Assembly (NCBI GenBank): GCA_016712635.1
Contig: JADJQS010000002.1
Coordinates: 558,001 to 622,000 of the forward strand
Direction: 5' to 3'
Source: Gammaproteobacteria bacterium
GTDB taxonomy: Bacteria; Pseudomonadota; Gammaproteobacteria; SZUA-140
DNA: 64,000 nucleotides
Part shown: one piece after another, positions 55,082-62,737 of the stretch
Numbering within the stretch: the first letter of the stretch is position 1
Layout: every line of letters starts with the position of its first letter
Made by a program: the position numbers and the translations under genes
The notes under the pieces: model-generated
Seen by the model: only the letters and a program-made list of their open reading frames with translations
Databases searched by the model: none
Told to the model about the DNA's origin: nothing

Positions 55082-55930
55082 CTTGCGCGCCATGATGGCC
55101 CAGGTGCTCGACGGCATCCACACGCTGCCGTCACCGCGGCGGTGCCGCTCCAGCATCGCGCGCAGATCGGCGCGGATCCGCTCCAGCTTGCGCTGTCCCT
55201 CCTCGCCCGCCTCGCGCACGATCTCGCCGGCGGGACCAACCAGGATCTGGTAATCGATCGCCTCCTCGACGCCGGTACCGATGCAGATCTCGGCGTCGAT
55301 GCGCCTGAACAGCTCGACGCGGTCGAAACCGGCCGCCTTCAGCATCGCGCGATCGGTCTCCTCGTCCGCCATCGAGAACGGCCCCGGGCCGCAGGTCCTG
55401 GCCTGTTCGCCGGGGGGAGGGAGGCGGGTGAGCGCGATTTCCTTGGCGCTACCCCAGCAGGGGTTGTCGCGGATCGTCCGCCAGACGATGAGGCATACCC
55501 GGCCGCCCGGCCTGAGTGCGCGGCGCGCGTTGCGCAGGGCCATCACCGCGCTCTCGAAGAACATCACACCGAAGCGCGAGAAAACGGCGTCGAAATAATC
55601 CGGTTCGAGGGGATGCGTCTGCGCGTCACCCAGTTCATAGCGCATCTGGGTGAAACCGGCACGCACGCCTTCCTCACGCGCGGCCCGCACGAAGGCCTCG
55701 GTGCAATCCAGGCCGAGCACTTCACCGGATTCCGTCACCATGCGCGCGATGTCGTGGCAGGTCTCGCCGCAGCCGCAGCCGATGTCGAGCACGCGCTCAC
55801 CGGGGCGGAATCCGAACCAGGGGTAGGCGATCGTGCTGTGGATCCCGCCGTTGCCCGCCAGCAGGTGGCGGAAGCGGAACCACTTCGGCACCAGGATCTC
55901 GTTCCAGCAGCTGATGAAATCTTCGTTCAT
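55070..55930 (-). CDS. Class I SAM-dependent methyltransferase
   Basis: 286 residues with a Rossmann methyltransferase core: motif I RVLDIGCGCGETCHDIARMV (about 46-65), the acidic residue in GLDCTEAFV, and motif IV region PDYFDAVFSRFGVMFF. It resembles UbiE/type 11 enzymes acting on small molecules; the substrate cannot be told. ATG 55930 has GAGG eight bases upstream. The C-terminal ARKTED and stop codon come from a tandem heptad repeat, so the natural C-terminus may have been altered. Confidence 0.85.
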   Translation of the reverse strand: MNEDFISCWNEILVPKWFRFRHLLAGNGGIHSTIAYPWFGFRPGERVLDIGCGCGETCHDIARMVTESGEVLGLDCTEAFVRAAREEGVRAGFTQMRYELGDAQTHPLEPDYFDAVFSRFGVMFFESAVMALRNARRALRPGGRVCLIVWRTIRDNPCWGSAKEIALTRLPPPGEQARTCGPGPFSMADEETDRAMLKAAGFDRVELFRRIDAEICIGTGVEEAIDYQILVGPAGEIVREAGEEGQRKLERIRADLRAMLERHRRGDGSVWMPSSTWAIMARKTED

Positions 55931-55981
55931 GCGCGCGTCCTCATGGCCGGGACGCGTGCCGCGAAACCTGGCGTCCGGCAC

Positions 55982-56243
55982 CCCGGGCCATGCCTTTACC
56001 AGAACATAACCATAGCATTTTGGTCAAGATTTCAATCCATACGCTACAGTCTGACAACCGTATGTACACCCGGTATTTCTTTGTGGGATTATTCGCGATG
56101 GCCTAGGATTAAACCGTAGCCGGATGTTCGCGGAATTCTTAAGACTTCACGCTGCTTAGACGCTATATAAGTATCCATGTAGTAAGAGCCCACTAACACC
56201 GGTCACGGCCGGCCGATGGGCACTCCTGATATATAGGGAAGTA
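55982..56243. promoter_or_regulatory. AT-rich divergent intergenic region with candidate promoters
   Basis: No gene is seen. For the methyltransferase (minus strand), TTGTCA at 56052-56057 with 17 bases to TGAAAT at 56029-56034. For the GGDEF-EAL gene (plus strand), TTGTGG at 56081-56086 with 17 bases to TAGGAT at 56104-56109. These are motif readings only. The composition is distinctly AT-richer than the flanking genes. Confidence 0.45.
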
Positions 56244-58697
56244 ATGCGCGTACTCCGGCGGCACATCGGCACCCGCATCACCCTGGCCATGACCAGCGTG
56301 CTCGCCGTCCTCCTGCTCAGCGGGAGTTCCTGGCTCAACAGCCGCCTGGACGAAATGGTCCGTCAGTGGGAGTTCCGCCAGGCCAGGACCCACGCCAACA
56401 CCCTGCTCTCCACCCTGCAGACCCTCATGCTCAACGGCGAGGGCACGCTCGCCCGCGAGTGGATCAACCGCATGCACGGCATCGCCGGCATCCTCGACAT
56501 CGAGGTGCTGCGCCACGACGGCAAGGAGGCCTTCACCGATCTCGCCACCGTCTCCGCCGTCAACGCCTACCTCGGCGCCCTCCGTTTCGAGCGCGAGCCG
56601 GTCGCGGGACACTACCGCCAGGACCAGCCGCATCTGCCGGCCTTCGAGCAGGCCCTGCGCGGCGAGCACGGCGTCGACTGGTCCGTCCCCGGACGCATGA
56701 CACTCTATCTGCCCATTCCCACGCGAGAGGAATGCCTGGGCTGCCATGGCTACGACCAGGCCTCGCTGCGCGGCGTGCTCCGCCTCGGTCTCTCGACCAG
56801 CGACATCGAACATTGGACCGAGCGGCTGCAGCGCTGGGCGACCGGTGGTATCGTGATGCTGCTGCTGTTGCTGAGCGCCGCCCAGATGGCCGCCGTGCAG
56901 TGGGCCGTGCTGACGCCGCTGGCGCGGCTCAAGAAGGCCATCGCAAGCGTCGGCGAGGGCAGCCACGAGTTGCGGCTCGATATCCAGCGCGAGGACGCGG
57001 TGGGCGAGGTCGCGAGCGCGTTCAACCGCCTGCAGGAGCAGCTGCTCGCCGTCACCGACAATGTCCCCGATGCCATCCTCACCTGCAATGATCGCGGCCG
57101 CATCATCAGCGCGAACCGCGCTGCCTGCACGCTGTTCGGCTACGGGCCGGAGGAGATGCTCGGGCAGAGCATCGCGCTGCTGATCCCGGGGATCCTGGAG
57201 CGGGCGCCCGCGAACGAAGCGCGCCCGGAGGACGCCGCCGGCGATCAGGCCGGCCGGCGCTGGGAGACGACGGCGCGGCGCCAGGACCGGGTCCGGCTAC
57301 CCGTAGAGGTCAGCCTCAACGCCTTCCACCTGGAAGACAAGCGGCGCCTCATCGCGGTCGTGCGCGACATTACGGAACGCAAGGCCCAGCTCGCCACGAT
57401 CGAGCACCAGGCCCTGCACGATCCCCTCACCGACCTGCCCAACCGCATCCTGCTCACAGACCGCCTGCGCCAGGCGATCCGCTCCGCCGCGCGCGGCGAG
57501 GAGCCGCTGGCCCTGATGATCATGGACCTGAACCGCTTCAAGGAGATCAACGACACCCTCGGCCACCTGCAGGGCGACCAGCTGCTGCAGCAGGTGGCAG
57601 CGCGCCTGCCCCCGCTGCTGCGCGCCTCCGACACGGTGGCGCGCCTCGGCGGCGATGAGTTCGCGTTCGTATTGCCGAACACAGACGCCGAGGCCGCCAC
57701 CTGGATCGCGGAGCGCCTGATCCAGTCGTTCGAGGAGGCCTTCACCCTGCAGGACCGCGGTTATGTCATCGGCGCCAGCCTCGGCGTCGCGCTCTTCCCC
57801 CTGCACGGCGCGGACGAAAGCACCCTGCTGCAGCGCGCGGACACCGCCATGTACGCCGCCAAGCGCCGCCGCATCGGCCACACCTTCTACAGCGCGGAGC
57901 AGGACGACCAGAACGCGCGGGCGCTAGAGACGCTGGGCGACCTGCGCAAGGCGATCGGCGCCGGTCAGCTGATGCTGCACTACCAGCCCAAGGTGGACCT
58001 CCGCGCGCACGGCATCATCGGCGTCGAGGCGCTGCTGCGCTGGAACCACCCGGAACGCGGCCTGATCCCGCCCGCCGAGTTCATCCCGATCGCGGAGAAA
58101 TACGGCGTCACCGGCTCCCTCACCGCCTGGGTGATCGAGGAGGCGATGCGCCAGATGTACGCGTGGGAACTTGACGGGATCGAGCTCGGCATCGCCGTCA
58201 ACCTGTCCATGCATGACCTGGAGAGCGAACAGCTGATCCGGCGGGTCGAGCGCTACCGCGCGGAGAATACCGACTCCCGCACCCACCGCCTCTGCCTCGA
58301 GGTGACCGAGACGGCCATGATGTCCAACCCCCCGCGCGTGGTCGAGACCCTGAGCACGCTGGCGCACATGGGATTCATCATATCCATCGACGATTTCGGC
58401 ACCGGGTATTCCTCCCTCAACTACCTGCGCCAGCTCCCGCTGTCCGAGATCAAGATCGACAAATCCTTCGTAATGGACATGCTGCACAACAAGGAGGCGT
58501 CCACCATCGTGCATGCGGTCATCGACCTGGCCCACAATCTCGGCCTGCGGGTCGTCGCGGAGGGCGTGGCGGAACAGACGATCCTCGAACGCCTCGGGCA
58601 GCTCGGCTGCGACGTGGCGCAGGGTTTCCATATCGCGAAACCGATGGACGCGTCCGCCCTGGGCGAATGGCTCAGGACATCGGGCTGGGGACCGTAA
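56244..58697 (+). CDS. Membrane c-di-GMP enzyme: periplasmic CxxCH sensor-HAMP-PAS-GGDEF-EAL
   Basis: 817 residues. Helices at about 12-30 and 203-222 flank a periplasmic domain that ends with ECLGCHG (CxxCH at 164-168), a c-type haem attachment motif as in DUF3365-like haem sensors. Then HAMP (about 225-275), PAS (about 268-378), GGDEF (RLGGDEF at 467-473, with a canonical I-site RASD five residues before it) and EAL (EALLRW from 595; VTETAMM, DDFGTGYSS, IKIDKSF, VVAEGVAE). Both catalytic domains look intact, so it could make and degrade c-di-GMP in response to a haem ligand or redox state. ATG 56244 has AGGGAAG upstream. Confidence 0.93.
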   Translation: MRVLRRHIGTRITLAMTSVLAVLLLSGSSWLNSRLDEMVRQWEFRQARTHANTLLSTLQTLMLNGEGTLAREWINRMHGIAGILDIEVLRHDGKEAFTDLATVSAVNAYLGALRFEREPVAGHYRQDQPHLPAFEQALRGEHGVDWSVPGRMTLYLPIPTREECLGCHGYDQASLRGVLRLGLSTSDIEHWTERLQRWATGGIVMLLLLLSAAQMAAVQWAVLTPLARLKKAIASVGEGSHELRLDIQREDAVGEVASAFNRLQEQLLAVTDNVPDAILTCNDRGRIISANRAACTLFGYGPEEMLGQSIALLIPGILERAPANEARPEDAAGDQAGRRWETTARRQDRVRLPVEVSLNAFHLEDKRRLIAVVRDITERKAQLATIEHQALHDPLTDLPNRILLTDRLRQAIRSAARGEEPLALMIMDLNRFKEINDTLGHLQGDQLLQQVAARLPPLLRASDTVARLGGDEFAFVLPNTDAEAATWIAERLIQSFEEAFTLQDRGYVIGASLGVALFPLHGADESTLLQRADTAMYAAKRRRIGHTFYSAEQDDQNARALETLGDLRKAIGAGQLMLHYQPKVDLRAHGIIGVEALLRWNHPERGLIPPAEFIPIAEKYGVTGSLTAWVIEEAMRQMYAWELDGIELGIAVNLSMHDLESEQLIRRVERYRAENTDSRTHRLCLEVTETAMMSNPPRVVETLSTLAHMGFIISIDDFGTGYSSLNYLRQLPLSEIKIDKSFVMDMLHNKEASTIVHAVIDLAHNLGLRVVAEGVAEQTILERLGQLGCDVAQGFHIAKPMDASALGEWLRTSGWGP

Positions 58698-58840
58698 CAC
58701 ACCGCCGCCGGGCCGGAGAAACGGGAATCACGGCACATTTCCGGCGTATCGGCCGGACCGCGCACTTGCCCGGGTGAAACCTTTTCGCTGGAGTTTTCGT
58801 CTGGAAGGTGTAGTGAATCGAGATAACCCGGGAGGTAATT

Positions 58841-58966
58841 ATGAAGCGCTTTCTCGCCATACTTGCCGTTGCAATGATTCTCGCCTCGACGTCCGCACTG
58901 GCCTGCGACGGCAGCGGCAAGACCAGGGCCGACGGTTCGAAACCCGCCAGCGAAAGACAGACCTGA
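58841..58966 (+). CDS. Small exported peptide of 41 residues
   Basis: Starts at ATG 58841 behind an excellent GGGAGGT at seven bases. Signal peptide MKRFLAILAVAMILASTSAL-A, probable cleavage after ALA, leaving a mature peptide of about 20 residues starting with Cys and rich in Gly, Ser and Lys (CDGSGKTRADGSKPASERQT). The position before the Cys is not a good lipobox. It has its own terminator at 58985-59015. I do not recognise a family. The strong initiation site, signal peptide and terminator make it a credible gene. Confidence 0.7.
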   Translation: MKRFLAILAVAMILASTSALACDGSGKTRADGSKPASERQT

Positions 58967-58984
58967 TCGCCGCATCCGCGGCAT

Positions 58985-59015
58985 GAAAGGGCGGCGCATG
59001 CGCGCCGCCCTTTTT
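58985..59015 (+). terminator. Rho-independent terminator after the small peptide gene
   Basis: Stem AAGGGCGGCGC / GCGCCGCCCTT of 11 bp with loop ATGC, ending in a run of seven Ts. It lies about 20 bases after the small ORF. On the other strand it is 35 bases past the sensor kinase stop, so it may serve both. Confidence 0.9.
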
Positions 59016-59049
59016 TTCGCGCACTCCGGGCTGAAACCCGGTCCCGGAA

Positions 59050-60510
59050 TCAGGCCAGCGGCAGTCGGATGGTAATCCGCAGCCCGCCGTCCGCCTCGTT
59101 CGCCGCGGCGATGGTGCCGCCGTGCAGCTCAACCGCGCGCTTTGCGATGGCGAGCCCGAGTCCGTAGCCCCCGCTCGCACGGTCGCGCGACTCGCTGGCG
59201 CGGAAAAAGGGTTCGAAGATGCGCTGCAGGTGGGACGCGTCGACGCCGGACCCATGGTCGCGCACGGTGATCCCGGCCTGGCCGGCGTCCGCCTCCAGGG
59301 TGAGCGAGATCTCCACCGCCGTGTCCTCCCGTGTGTAATGCACCGCGTTGCGGACCACATTCTCGATCGCGCTGTGCAGCAGCTCCGGGTTGCCGACGAG
59401 GGTCGCCGCCGCTCGGTCGAGCACCCGCACGTGGCGCCGGCTCTGCTCCGCCTCGAAGGCGGCATCGCGCGCGATGGTATCCACCAGCGCGGCCAGATCG
59501 ACCGGCTCACGCATGTGTTCGCCGTCCTCGACCGCGAGTCGCGTCAGCGACAGGATCTGGCCGATCAGTTCATTGAGGCGCTCGGCCTCGCGCTCGATGC
59601 GGTCCAGCTCCTCGCCGGCGCGTCCCTCGGCACGGCGGCGCGCGAGGCCGAGCGCCGCCTGCAGTCGCGCGAGTGGCGAGCGCAGCTCATGCGAGACATC
59701 GCGCAGAAGGTCCTTCTGCGATTCGATGAGCGTCTGCAGGCGCGCCGCCATGCGGTCGAAATCCCGGCTCAAGCCCCCCATCTCGTCGCCGCGCAGGCCG
59801 ATCCCGCCCACGCGGATGCCGAGGTTGCCGGCGGCGAGCGCCTGGGTGGCGGCGCGCAGGCGGCGCACCGGCGCGCTCAGGTAGCGCGCCAGGCCGACGC
59901 ACACCAGCCCGCTGATCAGCAGCGCCGCCAGCAGGCCGGGTATCGAGACCAGGTGCCATACCGGATGCGGCGGGCGGAAGACCGCGATCAGGTGATAGAA
60001 GCCCTCGCGCGGCACCAGCACCGAACGGATGATCAGGCCGTGATGCTCGGGCCGACCCGCGCGCGGCTCCTCGCGCGCGCCCTCGGCGCCGGCGGAAGGG
60101 TCGTTCCGCCAGCCCATACCCCCGGGCACATCACCGGGGGGAGGCGCGCCGTAGATCCACGGCCGCGCCTCGCCGATGAAGCCGCGGGCGCGCAGCAGAT
60201 CGATCACACGGGCGAGTTGCGGCGGCAGTTCATTGCCGAACACCTCGTGTCCGGCGGGATCGATCAGGAACACGTTCAGCCGGCGGTTGCTCCAGTTGTC
60301 GTCGAGCCACTCCCTGAATCCCGCCAGTCCGCGCGTCCGCAGCACCTCCTCGGCCTGCGCCACGCTTTCGGAGAACTGCTCCTTCTCGCGCTCGATCATC
60401 AGCGGGATGCGCTCGCGTCCGATCTGCGCGGTGGTCCACGCGATCGCGCCGCCCATCGCGATCATCGCGACCCAGAAAACAAGGAAGATCTTCCAGAACA
60501 GGTTGAACAT
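59050..60510 (-). CDS. Sensor histidine kinase, CpxA-like
   Basis: 486 residues. Helix 1 (LFWKIFLVFWVAMIAMGGAI), a periplasmic domain of about 140 residues, helix 2 (LVSIPGLLAALLISGLVCVG), HAMP, HisKA with DVSHELRSPLARLQAALG (phosphorylated His), and HATPase_c with NVVRNAVHYT (N box), DHGSGV and GYGLGLAIA. The inner domain order and the RR partner point to CpxA; the periplasmic domain is divergent. ATG 60510 begins one base after the regulator stop; an ATG at 60519 overlapping that stop is possible. Probably senses envelope stress together with the nearby Spy/CpxP-like protein. Confidence 0.9.
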   Translation of the reverse strand: MFNLFWKIFLVFWVAMIAMGGAIAWTTAQIGRERIPLMIEREKEQFSESVAQAEEVLRTRGLAGFREWLDDNWSNRRLNVFLIDPAGHEVFGNELPPQLARVIDLLRARGFIGEARPWIYGAPPPGDVPGGMGWRNDPSAGAEGAREEPRAGRPEHHGLIIRSVLVPREGFYHLIAVFRPPHPVWHLVSIPGLLAALLISGLVCVGLARYLSAPVRRLRAATQALAAGNLGIRVGGIGLRGDEMGGLSRDFDRMAARLQTLIESQKDLLRDVSHELRSPLARLQAALGLARRRAEGRAGEELDRIEREAERLNELIGQILSLTRLAVEDGEHMREPVDLAALVDTIARDAAFEAEQSRRHVRVLDRAAATLVGNPELLHSAIENVVRNAVHYTREDTAVEISLTLEADAGQAGITVRDHGSGVDASHLQRIFEPFFRASESRDRASGGYGLGLAIAKRAVELHGGTIAAANEADGGLRITIRLPLA

Positions 60511-60511
60511 G

Positions 60512-61204
60512 TCATTCATCCACGCGCGCGTACAGGTAGCCCACCCCGCGCACGGTCTGGATGCGTTCCTCGCCGCCCGGCAGCGGGCCGAGCTTCCGGC
60601 GCAGGTTGCTGATGTGCATGTCGAGGCTGCGGTCGTAGCGCGTGAGCTTGCGTCCGAGCGCGCGTTCGCACAGGGACTCCTTGCTGACGACGCGGCCGAC
60701 CTCCTCCAGCAGCACGGCGAGCACGCTGTATTCGGTACTGGTGAGCTCGACCGGCCCGCCGTCCTGCAGCACCCTGCGCGCACCACGTTGCAGGACGACG
60801 TCGCCGACGGCGATGTCGCCGTCCGGCCTGTCCGGCTCGCCCTGGTCGGCGCGGCGCAGGACGGCGCGGATGCGGGCAACCAGTACGCGCGGGTTGCAGG
60901 GCTTGGGCAGGTAATCGTCGGCGCCGAGTTCCAGGCCGACCACGCTGTCCATGTCGGAGCCGCGCGCGGTCAGCATCAGCACGGGGATGAGCGACTTGCG
61001 CCGCAGCTCGCGCAGCACGTCGAAACCGTTTAACCGGGGCATCATGACGTCTAGCACCACGAGGTCGTGATCGCCGCGCGCCGCTGCGAGCAGGGCCGCC
61101 TCGCCGTCGTGCGCGACGTCGACCTCGAAGCCCTCGCCGCGCAGATACTCGGCCAGCATGTCGCACAACTCCTCGTCATCATCGGCCAGCAGCAGTCTCG
61201 CCAT
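60512..61204 (-). CDS. Response regulator, CpxR-like (OmpR family)
   Basis: 230 residues (CpxR of E. coli 232). Receiver domain with LLLADDDEELCDMLAEYL, phospho-acceptor Asp in LVVLDVMMPRLNGFDVL, LTARG and the Lys of LPKPCNPRVLVARI; then a winged-helix domain (about 130-228) with LTSTEYSVLAVLLEEVGRVV and SLDMHISNLRRKLG. ATG 61204 has GGAGGAGG upstream. It is the first gene of the regulator-kinase operon and has a CpxR-box-like site in its own promoter. Confidence 0.94.
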   Translation of the reverse strand: MARLLLADDDEELCDMLAEYLRGEGFEVDVAHDGEAALLAAARGDHDLVVLDVMMPRLNGFDVLRELRRKSLIPVLMLTARGSDMDSVVGLELGADDYLPKPCNPRVLVARIRAVLRRADQGEPDRPDGDIAVGDVVLQRGARRVLQDGGPVELTSTEYSVLAVLLEEVGRVVSKESLCERALGRKLTRYDRSLDMHISNLRRKLGPLPGGEERIQTVRGVGYLYARVDE

Positions 61205-61232
61205 GGTGCCTCCTCCGCTTCATACAGCGGCG

Positions 61233-61281
61233 ATTATAAGGCGCGGTGCGGCCCGCACGCGGCCGCTTTACACAATCTTAC
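61233..61281 (-). promoter_or_regulatory. Promoter of the CpxRA-like operon with a CpxR-box-like site
   Basis: Minus strand: perfect TATAAT (61233-61238) but no -35 hexamer. Instead GTAAG-N5-GTAAA lies at 61267-61281, close to the known CpxR box (GTAAA repeated with 4-8 bases between). Its position at roughly -41 to -55 of the expected start site fits an activator site and suggests autoregulation. Confidence 0.65.
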
Positions 61282-61375
61282 AATCATTTTCCCCGCCTTT
61301 ACCTTGCGCTGACCCACTCTTGCATTACCGCGGGCTATCCTGCCCGGCGTGATCAACGAATACGGGAGAACGCAC

Positions 61376-61750
61376 ATGCTGTCGGTCAACGTGGATGAAA
61401 ACGACGCGATTGCCCTGCTTGAGGCGGACGACGCCCTGGCGCAGACGGATTTCGAGGCGGCGGGACGCGCCGTCGACCCCTACCTCAAGCGGAAAGGCCG
61501 GCTGAACGGTCTCATCATCCGCGCCCCGGGACGCGGGGACTGGGACGCCTTCGCGGCCCTCGCCCCGCATCTGCGCTTCGCCCTGGACCAGCACCGGGCG
61601 ATCACGCGCATTGCCCTGGTCACCGACGCGGACGCCTCCGGGGTGGCGCCGCGCATCGCGCCGCACTTCGTCAACGCGAAGATCAAGACCTATCCCGCGG
61701 CGAGGCTGGAGAGCGCGCGCGAATGGATCCTCGCCGAACGTTACAACTGA
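61376..61750 (+). CDS. SpoIIAA-like / STAS-fold protein
   Basis: 124 residues, one domain resembling the SpoIIAA-like family (DUF3478): LLEADDALAQTDFEAAGRAV near the start, LNGLIIRAPGRGDWDAFAAL and IARIALVTDAD-type strands, ending RLESAREWILAERYN. The family is cytoplasmic and its role is not known to me. ATG 61376 has GGGAG eight bases upstream. It is divergent from the CpxR-like gene, and the CpxR-box-like site lies between the two, so it could share that control. Confidence 0.8.
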   Translation: MLSVNVDENDAIALLEADDALAQTDFEAAGRAVDPYLKRKGRLNGLIIRAPGRGDWDAFAALAPHLRFALDQHRAITRIALVTDADASGVAPRIAPHFVNAKIKTYPAARLESAREWILAERYN

Positions 61751-61794
61751 ACCCGGAACACACTTCAACCGCCACTGACACAAGGAGACACATC

Positions 61795-62076
61795 ATGGAA
61801 AAGGACGTCATTCACAACATCAATCCGACCGAGCGCCTCGTCAGGATCGCCTTCAGCCTGACACTCGCGACCATCCCGCTTCTGATCGACGCGCCGATCG
61901 GCGCGCTAGCGCTGCTGCCCCTGCTGGCCATATACCCGGGGCTCACCGGCGCAATCGGCTGGGATCCGCTGCACGCGGCGGTAATGAGATTCGCCCCTGG
62001 CGAAAACGGAGACGGGCGCAGAGCCTCCGACCGCAGGTCCGCCACCGGCGGGCGCGGCCTGGCCGGGCATGCCTGA
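61795..62076 (+). CDS. DUF2892 (YgaP-like) membrane protein
   Basis: 93 residues. The N-terminus MEKDVIHNINPTERLVRIAF, two hydrophobic segments (FSLTLATIPLLIDAPIGALA; LLPLLAIYPGLTGAIGWDPL) and the GxxxGxxP-like end of the second helix fit the DUF2892/inner-membrane YgaP C-terminal family. No rhodanese domain is attached. A basic tail follows. ATG 61795 has AAGGAG seven bases upstream. It lies 44 bases after the SpoIIAA-like gene and 44 before the Spy-like gene, so the three may be cotranscribed. Confidence 0.8.
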   Translation: MEKDVIHNINPTERLVRIAFSLTLATIPLLIDAPIGALALLPLLAIYPGLTGAIGWDPLHAAVMRFAPGENGDGRRASDRRSATGGRGLAGHA

Positions 62077-62120
62077 TCCGGTCCCGACGCAGTTCCATCA
62101 CGGAGAAGAGGAGAGCAACC

Positions 62121-62630
62121 ATGAAACGCAACACATCATCACTGATCGCAACAGGCGTCCTGCTCGCCGCGGTGACCGCCACCGGCGCCGCGCTCGCGCA
62201 CGACGGTTATCCGGGTTCGCGCCCGCCGGGTCCGGAATTCGGCTGGTTCGGTTACGACCAGCCGCATCACGGTCCGAGCGGACATCACGGCATGAGCGGA
62301 CTGTCGTACCTCGCGGAGGAGCTTGATCTCAGCGCCGAACAGCGCAAGACGATCCGCGGCATCATGGACAAGTCGCGCTCGCAGTCACGCGAACTGGGCG
62401 AGTCCATGATCGAGAACCGCGAGCAGATGGACGAGGTCCTCGACGACAAGGGATATGGTGCGGACTTCGACAAGCTGGCGCGCCGCCAGGGCGAGCTGAT
62501 CGGGGAGATGATCATGCTGCGGGCGAAGACGCGCGCCCAGGTCGAGGGCGCGCTCACAGAGGAACAGCGGGAGCAGTTCCGCGACTACCCGGGCGACTCC
62601 TGCGATCGCGGCCCGGGTCACGGCTGGTAA
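62121..62630 (+). CDS. Spy/CpxP-family periplasmic chaperone
   Basis: 169 residues. Signal peptide ends TATGAALA, then a His/Pro/Gly-rich region (about 27-60, HHGPSGHHG, possibly metal-binding), and a helical domain with two LTxxQ-like motifs: LDLSAEQRKTIRGIM (about 68) and LTEEQREQFRDY (about 146). This is the CpxP/Spy/ZraP fold, which blocks aggregation and can inhibit CpxA. Its place beside the CpxRA-like genes supports a role as accessory regulator. ATG 62121 has GAGGAG further upstream. Confidence 0.88.
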   Translation: MKRNTSSLIATGVLLAAVTATGAALAHDGYPGSRPPGPEFGWFGYDQPHHGPSGHHGMSGLSYLAEELDLSAEQRKTIRGIMDKSRSQSRELGESMIENREQMDEVLDDKGYGADFDKLARRQGELIGEMIMLRAKTRAQVEGALTEEQREQFRDYPGDSCDRGPGHGW

Positions 62631-62711
62631 TCGTCACGACAGTCACAGAGGCCGGCAGCCGCAGGGATGACAGGGTGCCAGGGAACGGCACAGGGCCGGA
62701 GGGACAGAATG

Positions 62712-62737
62712 GGGCGGTTATCCGCCCTGTTTGTTTT
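62712..62737 (+). terminator. Terminator after the Spy-like gene
   Basis: GGGCGG-TTAT-CCGCCC followed by TGTTTGTTTT. The loop contains the TerC stop codon of the convergent gene, so the two 3' ends meet here. Confidence 0.7.

Noticed and set aside
59050..60879. A 609-codon frame suggesting a regulator-kinase fusion
   Set aside because: The first 120 or so codons are an out-of-frame reading of the CpxR-like gene. The kinase starts at 60510 or 60519, and the regulator is complete in another frame.
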